From UBA6168 sp964508135 (GTDB lineage: Bacteria; Bacteroidota; Bacteroidia; Chitinophagales; Saprospiraceae), in NCBI GenBank assembly GCA_964508135.1, contig CAZDSU010000016.1:1-64000 (forward strand): a stretch of DNA of 64,000 nt, in the 5' to 3' direction. A model generated the notes under the pieces. That model saw only the letters and a program-made list of their open reading frames with translations, was not told where the DNA came from and made no database searches. The translations under genes were made by a program, and so were the position numbers. Each line of letters starts with the position of its first letter. Positions within the stretch are counted from its first letter, which is position 1. Of the stretch, positions 1-6,951 are shown piece by piece.

Positions 1-22
1 TCCCGCCATTTTTCTATCTCAT

Positions 23-967
23 TTATAGGGGGACAAATCGCTGCTGCGCCCGTTCTAAAACGTATTTTTCAACTGCATGGTCTAAATCACTTTCTTTAAA
101 ATTATTAGTGAATAATTTGGATTTTTTTATTTCGTTATTAATGCAAATATTTAGGCACAAGTGATGACATACGGAAGCAAGTCCATTTGATAGATTAACT
201 ATTCTATCTGTAATTACGTCCCCAAATTTAATATTTAATATTTTTTCGCCTTTGCTAATTATTAATTTTAATTCTTCTTCATTCATCAGAGGCACATTTA
301 TTTCGGCGACTCTATTAGTCAATTCTTTATCATAGTTTAAAACTTGCCTTGCTGTCCCAACTGCCCCAATAGCATAAACTTTTGTTTCACGAAAGTCAGA
401 TGCAATATCCATGAAAATTTTCATTATTTGAGACAGTCGTTTTTTCTCTACGTCAGGAACTTTATGAAAATCTTCAATAATCCATGAACAGTTAGCTGCT
501 CCAAAAAATTCTCCCAATTTTTGAGGTGTGAGTTGAGGGGGAAGTGCCCTTTTGTATTTGTATCCTTCTTCTGCGCCGATTTCACTTGAAATTTTCCCTT
601 CAATTAATTTGTAGGTGGTTTTGACTTCTCCTGAAATTTTGCCTGATAGTTTGTTGTTCTTTTCGTCTATATAAAATGGATTTAGGCTATCAAAAGCACT
701 TAGAAGTACGTTCTCCAAAGTAGTGCCTTCCTCGCATCTGGTTACAATATATTTTCTTCCAAGTTCTTTTAGTCTTTTAAAAATTAGTGTGGATTTGCCA
801 CTCCCCGAGTATCCATACAATATCACTTGATAACCTGGCGTGTTTATAGCCCTAATCAAGTCTTTATCGGCTGTTCGTCGCTCGACGAAAGTTAATTTTG
901 CCTGAGAGGTGGGCGTAAAAACGTCATGTATTTTTCTTGGTCTGAACAAACTTCTTAAAGACATCAT
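23..967 (-). CDS. P-loop ATPase of AAA/STAND type, AT-rich
   Basis: A cytoplasmic nucleotide-binding protein of about 314 residues. A Walker A motif (GYSGSGKS) lies near residues 52-59 and a Walker B-like stretch (WIIEDFHK) near 162-169; no membrane segment or signal peptide is seen. The C-terminal half looks like the helical lid of AAA/STAND ATPases (VAEINVPLMNEEEL). I chose the ATG at 967; an in-frame GTG at 1012 would add 15 residues but runs up to a palindrome. The gene is much more AT-rich than its neighbours and uses A/T-ending codons, which suggests recent acquisition. The partner gene, if any, lies beyond the left edge. No specific function can be assigned; similar lone ATPases often belong to defence or conflict modules (inference). 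Confidence 0.75.
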   Translation of the reverse strand: MMSLRSLFRPRKIHDVFTPTSQAKLTFVERRTADKDLIRAINTPGYQVILYGYSGSGKSTLIFKRLKELGRKYIVTRCEEGTTLENVLLSAFDSLNPFYIDEKNNKLSGKISGEVKTTYKLIEGKISSEIGAEEGYKYKRALPPQLTPQKLGEFFGAANCSWIIEDFHKVPDVEKKRLSQIMKIFMDIASDFRETKVYAIGAVGTARQVLNYDKELTNRVAEINVPLMNEEELKLIISKGEKILNIKFGDVITDRIVNLSNGLASVCHHLCLNICINNEIKKSKLFTNNFKESDLDHAVEKYVLERAQQRFVPL

Positions 968-1013
968 AATATTGATATTTTTTATTTTTGTTATTACCGC
1001 TACCAACGGCACT

Positions 1014-1066
1014 CCCGAAAACGAGTAAGTAAATCCGCATTGCGGGTTTACTTACTCGTTTTCGGG
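1014..1066. repeat. Palindrome with 26-bp arms (core family D, copy 1)
   Basis: The left arm (1014-1039) mirrors the right arm (1041-1066) with one mismatch. The centre is AGTAAA.CCGCA-T-TGCGG.TTTACT. The same core, with different outer arms, recurs at 1096-1150. Confidence 0.85.
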
Positions 1067-1095
1067 AAAGTCGGCAATCTTTTCAGCACATCGCT

Positions 1096-1150
1096 CTTCT
1101 ATGGCGACTAAGTAAACACGCATTGCGTGTTTACTTAGTCGCCATAGAAG
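1096..1150. repeat. Perfect palindrome with 27-bp arms (core family D, copy 2)
   Basis: The left arm (1096-1122) and right arm (1124-1150) are exact mirror images around a single T. The inner part (AGTAAACACGCA) is shared with the palindrome at 1014, while the outer 14 bp are unrelated to it. Confidence 0.85.
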
Positions 1151-1260
1151 CCCACTTTTGGGTATGCCACAGAAGCAGGTGTGTTTAGGCACTTGCTTTC
1201 TATTTTCCAAGGTTTTCTCACAGGTGCTTTGGCTTAGAAGCAAAAATAGTGAACGGGTTA

Positions 1261-1752
1261 TTAGGGGCAATTCACAGTCTCATAATACAAATCCCAACCC
1301 GCTGCAAGACTTATCCCCACCGAAGAACTATTCAGATGAAGCATCAGTGCGGGCTGGCCTTGACAATTAAAGGTTTGATGCTCGTTATTGAGCACCGAAT
1401 CAAATTCGCAGGTACCAGATGGTTCGCACATGGCAATGCCTGCCACTCGGATATCTGCTCCACAATCCCGAAACACGACCAGTTTTTGTTCCAAGTTCCC
1501 TTTCGACAGGCTCAGTTTCAGATACCTCGTGCCCGTGCTGCCAGACAGACAGGCGGGCAGGGAGAGGTTGCCCCGCCTGTATTTTTTCTTTGCGCTGGTC
1601 ATCACGCACCGGACGCAGGGGCTGATGCTGGGCATTTCGGCCTTCTTGAAAGTGTATTTCGGGGTGGCTTGAACCGTGCCGGAAGTTTGGGAAGTTGAAT
1701 GACAAGAAAACAGCAGGGCTGCAAGCATGGCGAATGTGAACTGGATTTTCAT
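1261..1752 (-). CDS. Small lipoprotein of unknown function
   Basis: A 163-residue protein with a lipoprotein signal (hydrophobic stretch, then LLFSC, with Cys at about residue 17), so it is probably lipid-anchored in the envelope. I do not recognise the mature domain; it contains a CVRC pair and three later cysteines. Residues about 62-85 are encoded by repeat-like DNA (near 1500-1570) that contains the dispersed TTTCGACAGGCTCAG motif and a GC-rich palindromic patch. This segment may therefore be an in-frame repeat insertion rather than original protein. It is convergent with the palindrome zone on its downstream side and has no clear operon partner. Confidence 0.6.
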   Translation of the reverse strand: MKIQFTFAMLAALLFSCHSTSQTSGTVQATPKYTFKKAEMPSISPCVRCVMTSAKKKYRRGNLSLPACLSGSTGTRYLKLSLSKGNLEQKLVVFRDCGADIRVAGIAMCEPSGTCEFDSVLNNEHQTFNCQGQPALMLHLNSSSVGISLAAGWDLYYETVNCP

Positions 1753-1957
1753 TGGTGGTGATTTTGGGTAAATGTAGGAAGGAAATTTGAAGTTTAGATT
1801 CCTGCCAACCTAGTACTCCGCTTTCCGCCCGAAAGCTACTCCATTTCCCAAAAAAACCACCCCATCCCCCACTCAACCCCCTAAAAATAATCCAACAAAT
1901 GCCCATTCATGTCGCAACTATGGTGATTGATTTTGGAGCAAAAATAGGAAGGAAAAA

Positions 1958-2395
1958 CTACCCAGCCCATTCCCACTCCCATACCTCGCCATCCTCCGGG
2001 TCATCCACGGTGCCAAGCAATCGGAAGCTGTTCTTTTCCAAAATGCGGGTCGAGTAATTGGGTTCGGGCAACGTCCTTGCCGTGATGCGGACGGTCGGGT
2101 CGGTTTGCTGCGACAGCAGCACCAGTTGCCGACAGATTTCCGTGCCGATGCCTTGTCGCTGGAACGGCCCAAACGTCCCGTAGGCGATTTCGACCTTGCC
2201 ACCCACGGGCTGGCCCTTGAAGGCGGCGTTGCCCACCAATTGTCCGTCCCTTTCAGCGAAGTAGCCAATCCAGGGCGGGTTGTAACCTATTTTTTCAAAG
2301 TAACTCACCGACATGCTGAGGTAAGTCACGTCCTCAGGCAGGTGCAGAAATTCCGTGTTGTCTTCGAGCTTTTGATGGATGGGTAGGAGTTGCAT
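1958..2395 (-). CDS. GNAT-family N-acetyltransferase
   Basis: A 145-residue cytosolic protein with the GNAT fold. Motif A (QRQGIGTEICRQLV, the acetyl-CoA pyrophosphate loop) sits near residues 79-92, preceded by the beta4 strand (KVEIAYGTFGP) and followed by a C-terminal strand pair (RILEKNSFRLLG). The length is normal for a single-domain GNAT. The substrate cannot be told from sequence; the family also acetylates ribosomal proteins, amino acids and antibiotics. It lies just upstream (same strand) of the small lipoprotein and downstream of the flippase gene, with a 28-bp gap to the latter. Confidence 0.85.
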   Translation of the reverse strand: MQLLPIHQKLEDNTEFLHLPEDVTYLSMSVSYFEKIGYNPPWIGYFAERDGQLVGNAAFKGQPVGGKVEIAYGTFGPFQRQGIGTEICRQLVLLSQQTDPTVRITARTLPEPNYSTRILEKNSFRLLGTVDDPEDGEVWEWEWAG

Positions 2396-2423
2396 GGTTG
2401 GTTGATTTTGATTTGCTGACCAG

Positions 2424-3953
2424 CTATTTTAATGCGGTTAAACTCCTCCGCTCCAACCGCCACGCCACGCCCAAATACGCCACCAGCAGCACCGTGTTCA
2501 CCACCATTTTAAGTACAAACGAGTACCCCGCCCATTGCGCCAGCGCCTCGGCAACGAAATATAGCCCAACTGCCAAAACCACGTACAGTGCCATGCGCCC
2601 CAGCGGATAGTTGACGGGGAAATACCGCTGCCCAAAGTACCAGCCCGCCACCATCATGCCGCCGTAGCAAAGCAGCTTGGCGTAGGCCGAACCCATGTAG
2701 CCGAGCGTGGGTATCCACAGCACGTTGAACACGACGGTGATGGCCAGCCCGAACAGCGAGATGTACACGCCCCACATCGTGCGGTCGGTGAGGCGGTACC
2801 AGGTGCTGAAATTGTAATAGATGCCGAGGAACAAGCTTGCCAGCAGTACGACCGGCACGGCGTCGAGGGCGCCCCGGAATTTTGCGCCCAAAATATACTG
2901 GAATGCATCAAGGTACAGCAGCACGAACAACATGCCCAGCGCACTTATGAGCGTGAAGAACTTGGCCACTTGGCCGTAGAGTTCGGGGGCGTCCTTGTTT
3001 TTTGCGTGAGCGAAAAAGAACGGCTCGGCGGCGTAGCGGAACGCCTGCGTGAACAGCGCCAGGATGACCGTCAGCTTGTAGCCTGCGGAGTAGATGCCCA
3101 TCGTGGCTTGGTTCTCTTCGAGCGTACCGGGCAGCAGCCGTTCTTGCAGGATTCGGTCGAGCGTCTCGTCGGCCACGCCAGCCAGCCCAACGATGACCAG
3201 CGGGGCGGAATACAGCGCCATTTTTTTGAACAAAACAGCATCGAATTGCAGGCGCAACTTGGATGCTGTTGCAATCGGCGCATCGAGTGGGGCAGACACT
3301 GGCGGTTTGCTTTTTTTGAAAAAAGCATCAAACAACAGCAGCGCCAGCACGACGACGCTCCCCATCAAATTGGCCAGAAACACATAGCCAATGCCGAAGG
3401 CGGGATTGTAAGTTCCTCCCAAAATGGTGACCGACGGATGGTTGCGCCACCAGACGAGAATGGCCAGCGTGAGCAGCACGTTGGTCATGATGCCCGCAAT
3501 CTTGATGCTGGCAAAACGGAGGGGCCGCTTCTCCAGGCGCAGTCGGGCGAAGGGGATTTCGGCCAGTACGTCGAGGGCGAGGATGGCAAGCACCATCAGC
3601 ACGAGGTCGGTGCGGTCGGGCAGCAGCAGCCAATCTGCCAGCGGCTGCATGAAGGCCAGCCCCAGCGCCAGCCAAATGCCCGTGGCCACCAGTAGCGTGG
3701 TCAGCGCCGTGCCGAAGCTGCGCTCCCGATCGGTGGCGTCCGTGCCGAATCGGAAGTAGGCGGTCTCCAAACGGAAGGTGAGGAACACCATCGCTATGCC
3801 GACCACGGCGTAGAGCTTTTGGGAAACGCCGTACTCGCCCTCCAGGAATACCCGGCTGTGGATGGGCACGAGCAGGAAGTTGATGACCCGCCCGACGATG
3901 CTGCTCAGGCCGTAAATGGCGGTTTCGTTGGCAAGTTTTTTTAGAAGGGACAT
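2424..3953 (-). CDS. Polysaccharide flippase, MATE-like/MVF superfamily (Wzx type)
   Basis: A 509-residue inner-membrane protein with about 12-14 hydrophobic segments. The N-terminus (KKLANETAIYGLSSIVGRV) is typical of the O-antigen/polysaccharide flippases that move undecaprenyl-linked glycans or similar lipids across the membrane. No glycosyltransferase cluster surrounds it here, so the substrate is open. The start codon lies only 7 bp from the end of a large palindrome (3961-4243), so its 5' untranslated region is made of repeat DNA. It could share a transcript with the GNAT gene that follows 28 bp downstream. Confidence 0.88.
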   Translation of the reverse strand: MSLLKKLANETAIYGLSSIVGRVINFLLVPIHSRVFLEGEYGVSQKLYAVVGIAMVFLTFRLETAYFRFGTDATDRERSFGTALTTLLVATGIWLALGLAFMQPLADWLLLPDRTDLVLMVLAILALDVLAEIPFARLRLEKRPLRFASIKIAGIMTNVLLTLAILVWWRNHPSVTILGGTYNPAFGIGYVFLANLMGSVVVLALLLFDAFFKKSKPPVSAPLDAPIATASKLRLQFDAVLFKKMALYSAPLVIVGLAGVADETLDRILQERLLPGTLEENQATMGIYSAGYKLTVILALFTQAFRYAAEPFFFAHAKNKDAPELYGQVAKFFTLISALGMLFVLLYLDAFQYILGAKFRGALDAVPVVLLASLFLGIYYNFSTWYRLTDRTMWGVYISLFGLAITVVFNVLWIPTLGYMGSAYAKLLCYGGMMVAGWYFGQRYFPVNYPLGRMALYVVLAVGLYFVAEALAQWAGYSFVLKMVVNTVLLVAYLGVAWRLERRSLTALK

Positions 3954-3960
3954 GCGTTTT

Positions 3961-4243
3961 TGTGGTCGCCCAATTTATTGGGCTGACCGTAAGTCAAGGC
4001 AATCGCATGAAAATTATCCGACCTCGGAGAGGTCGCAGATTTGTAGAATTGCCCCGAAGCACCCAAACCTCGACCTCGGAGAGGTCGCACTTGGGCTAAA
4101 TATGCGACCTCTCCGAGGTCGAGGCCCAAGATTATTGGCCGTTTCTACAAATATGCGACCTCTCCGAGGTCGAGAAGATTTTCATCCGATTGCCTTGTAC
4201 CGTAGGTAACTATTTGGTCAGCCCAATAAATTGGGCGACCACA
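3961..4243. repeat. 283-bp compound palindrome (family A termini, nested GACCTC palindromes)
   Basis: The outer arms 3961-3988 and 4216-4243 are exact mirror images (TGTGGTCGCCCAATTTATTG...). Inside them the sequence continues as an imperfect inverted repeat with four GACCTCTCCGAGGTC-type palindromes and ATTTGTAGAA/TTCTACAAAT segments. No open frame is present. The terminal arms recur at 33318-33418 and 58266-58337. Confidence 0.85.
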
Positions 4244-4406
4244 ATTAGACTTCGGCGCAAAAGTAACCCACAAACTCAACCCCCTCGGAACTTTCCCAGT
4301 TGCCCCGTCGGTTACTGGCCTCAAACCTCCCAAATTCCTACCTTCGCAGCCGAAATCTGTGACACAACTCGTTCGCTTCGTCAATCGTCAATCGTCAATC
4401 CACCTT

Positions 4407-5792
4407 ATGTCCAAATTTTTCAAGACCCTGAAAGAAGCCCTCTCCGGCTCCGAGCAGGAATTCACCACGGGGAGCATCAACCGGGCCATTGTGCTGTTGA
4501 GCATACCGATGGTACTGGAGATGATGATGGAGGGGATTTTCGCCTTGGTGGACATTTATTTTGTGTCAAAGGTCAGCCCAGAGGCCACGGCCACGGTGGG
4601 CATGACGGAAAGCGTCGTCACCATTATTTACTCCATCGCCATCGGCCTGAGCGCAGCGGCCACGGCCATGGTGTCGAGGCGCATCGGGGAGCACGACCCG
4701 GAAGGGGCTGCCAAGGCCGCCGTACAGGCCGTCATCATCGCATTTTTTATCTCCTTGATTATCAGCGTGGTAGGCGTTTATTTCGCCGAGGACATCCTAC
4801 GGCTGATGGGCGGCAGCCCAAAACAAATCGCCGAATGTGCAGGCTACACGAAGGTCATTTTTGGCAGCAACATTGTCATCATGTTCATCTTCCTGCTCAA
4901 TGCCGTGTTCCGGGGGGCGGGAAATGCGAGCATCGCCATGTGGGTGCTGGTGGTGTCCAACCTCATCAACATCGTGCTCGACCCTATGCTGATTTTCGGC
5001 TGGGGTCCGTTCCCGAAAATGGGCGTGACCGGGGCGGCAGTGGCCACCTGCATCGGGCGGGGCTTGGGCGTCTGCATCCAAGTTTACTTGCTGCTGCGTG
5101 GCACGAACATCATCAAAATCGCCCGGCGACACTTGGTGCTGCACGTCGAAACCATCGTCAACATGCTGCGGGTGGCGTCCACTGGCACCTTGCAGTACAT
5201 CATCGCCAGTGCTTCGTGGATTTTCCTGATGGCCATCATCGCCAAGTCCGGCACGGAGGCGGTATCGGGCTACACCATCGCCATCCGCATCATCATTTTC
5301 ACCATCATGCCCGCTTGGGGCATGGCCAATGCCGCCGCCACGCTTGTCGGGCAAAACCTCGGCGCTGGCAAGCCGGAGCGGGCCGAGTCCAGCGTTTGGC
5401 GGACGGCGCACATGAACATGCTGTTCATGCTGGTGGTGTCCATTTTCTACTTCATTTTTGCACGGCAAATCGTATCGCAGTTCGACCCCAACCCGTTGGT
5501 GGTCGAAAATGCCGTTTTGGCGCTGCGCATCTTTTCAATTGGGTACGTGTTTTTCGCCTACGGCATGGTCATCTCCTCTGCCTTCAACGGAGCGGGCGAT
5601 ACAATGACCCCTACCCTCATCAATTTCGTCTGCTTTTGGTTGATTGAAATCCCGCTCGGCTGGTGGATGGCCGTCCAGCTCGGATGGGGATTGGCGGGCG
5701 TGTGCTGGGCGGTGTTCGGAGCCGAGTCGTTTATGGCGGTGATACTGATCGTGTTGTTTAAAAGAGGAACTTGGAAAAAAGTGAAGATTTGA
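4407..5792 (+). CDS. MATE-family multidrug/cation antiporter
   Basis: A 461-residue inner-membrane transporter with about 12 helices in two homologous MatE halves. The N-terminal half contains the typical SIPMVLEMMMEGIFALVD helix and the second half LRVASTGTLQYIIASASWIF. The family exports drugs or metabolites in exchange for Na+ or H+. I chose the ATG at 4407 because it directly precedes the conserved N-terminus; upstream codons are made of TCAATCGTCAATCG repeats. A TACCTTCG -7-like motif lies about 70 bp upstream. It is divergent from the flippase gene across the compound palindrome. Confidence 0.9.
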   Translation: MSKFFKTLKEALSGSEQEFTTGSINRAIVLLSIPMVLEMMMEGIFALVDIYFVSKVSPEATATVGMTESVVTIIYSIAIGLSAAATAMVSRRIGEHDPEGAAKAAVQAVIIAFFISLIISVVGVYFAEDILRLMGGSPKQIAECAGYTKVIFGSNIVIMFIFLLNAVFRGAGNASIAMWVLVVSNLINIVLDPMLIFGWGPFPKMGVTGAAVATCIGRGLGVCIQVYLLLRGTNIIKIARRHLVLHVETIVNMLRVASTGTLQYIIASASWIFLMAIIAKSGTEAVSGYTIAIRIIIFTIMPAWGMANAAATLVGQNLGAGKPERAESSVWRTAHMNMLFMLVVSIFYFIFARQIVSQFDPNPLVVENAVLALRIFSIGYVFFAYGMVISSAFNGAGDTMTPTLINFVCFWLIEIPLGWWMAVQLGWGLAGVCWAVFGAESFMAVILIVLFKRGTWKKVKI

Positions 5793-5878
5793 TTGCTGGA
5801 TTGCTGGATTGTTGAGATTGTTGGGAGGTACTACGTCGCCCAATAACAATCAAACAATCTCAACAATCCAGCAATCAT
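5790..5878. repeat. Inverted repeat between convergent genes, likely bidirectional terminator
   Basis: Arms about 36 and 39 bp long (5790-5825 and 5840-5878) built from repeated GATTGCTGGATTGTTGAG-type units. It sits exactly between the 3' ends of the MATE gene and the PagL-like gene and overlaps both ends. Related units occur at 24308-24417. Confidence 0.7.
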
Positions 5879-6429
5879 TCAATATCCTTCGTTACGCCGG
5901 CAATCACAAACCACGAATCTATCCCGATATTCGGCTTCGCAAAATTGAGGTTCGAGATGTGGCGGAAGCGCATTTTCAGGTCGAGGTTCATGCCGCTGTC
6001 ACCAAGCTGCTGGTGAAGGCCAGCCGTGAAATTGTCCGAGAAGATAAAGCCCCGGTGTTGCTGCCTCGTCTCCACCGTGATGAAATGTGGCCCCGAGCCG
6101 ATGGCAGCGATGATGGCCGTTTTATCGGAAACGTTCAGTCGGTACTCCAGCCCCAGGTTCGAGCCGAATTCCCACTCCTTTTTGTCCTTCGGTGAAAAAT
6201 GCACCCAGACCAATTGCGGCTCCAGGTAAATGAACAGCTCGTTCTTTTTCCCTTTCAGCAAGTTGGCAAAATTGTAATAGAAAAGCAGTTGGTAGGGCTT
6301 GTATTTCCTGCCTTCTTTCAGTGTTTCGTGGATAATGGGGATGCCAAGGTGGACACCAGCGGAGCGGGAGGTTTGGGCATTGGTTTTCAGGACAAAAAGG
6401 AGGAAGATAGTGAAAGCGGTCAGGCGCAT
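5875..6429 (-). CDS. PagL-like acyloxyacyl hydrolase, outer-membrane beta-barrel
   Basis: A 184-residue protein with a cleavable signal peptide (ending near FVLKTNA) followed by alternating beta-strands and a C-terminal barrel. The segment RFRHISNLNFAKPNIGIDSW carries the H-x-S-N...N-x-G pattern expected around the catalytic His-Ser of lipid A 3-O-deacylase PagL. Its likely role is trimming acyl chains from lipid A in the outer membrane. The assignment rests on this motif and on size. It could instead be a barrel of the same fold without enzymatic activity. Confidence 0.65.
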   Translation of the reverse strand: MRLTAFTIFLLFVLKTNAQTSRSAGVHLGIPIIHETLKEGRKYKPYQLLFYYNFANLLKGKKNELFIYLEPQLVWVHFSPKDKKEWEFGSNLGLEYRLNVSDKTAIIAAIGSGPHFITVETRQQHRGFIFSDNFTAGLHQQLGDSGMNLDLKMRFRHISNLNFAKPNIGIDSWFVIAGVTKDIE

Positions 6430-6710
6430 GGTGCTTTTTTGGGGGTAAAAATGAGCGATTAATGTTCAAACGCCAAAATTTAAAACGACTCCAAACACGG
6501 CTTGCTTGGCTTGTATTCCCTCCAGAATCGTCCTGTTTGCCCTCCTGCTGTAACACACACTTGGTCGGCACTGTATTCGTTTGGGGGCGAACCTGGTATA
6601 AAAAAGTTAGGGCAGCGACTTGAGCCGCCCCCTAACCCATTTCTCAATACCGTTAAAAAATTATTCTTCAAGCGAATTAGGGGTCGAAATCACCCAATAT
6701 ACCCAACACA

Positions 6711-6850
6711 CAGCCGCATAGCGGCGAAATCTTTGTAGCCAAGCAGTTGAGAAAGTGGGTTGAGGTGCAGCGCACCGAAATTTCCCGGTGCGCAGCACCT
6801 CGATACCGAGAAATACCACGTTTCCTACAAATATTTCGGTGCTATGCACC
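6711..6850. repeat. Cluster of GCATAGC-type hairpin repeats
   Basis: The 522-bp gap 6430-6951 holds no convincing gene. It contains a hairpin at 6762-6801 (GAGGTGCAGCGCACCG mirrored with one mismatch) and units of the form xxGCATAGCxxGAAATnTTTGTAG at 6713-6738 and, inverted, 6825-6850. This is a variable short palindrome followed by a constant tail. Confidence 0.6.
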
Positions 6851-6951
6851 TATTTCAAACCTCCTAATTCGCATACTTCGCTTATCATTGGTTGACAGCC
6901 CTAGAAGCCAAGCAGTGACGCCTTTTTTGTCAAGGTGCCACCGCTTTTCTA

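Noticed and set aside
2970..3695. A 241-codon plus-strand open frame opposite the flippase.
   Set aside because: Gln/His-rich antisense shadow; the minus-strand frame is a clear membrane protein.
3961..4243. The compound palindrome as an insertion sequence.
   Set aside because: No transposase frame of any length is present; at most it is a nonautonomous repeat.
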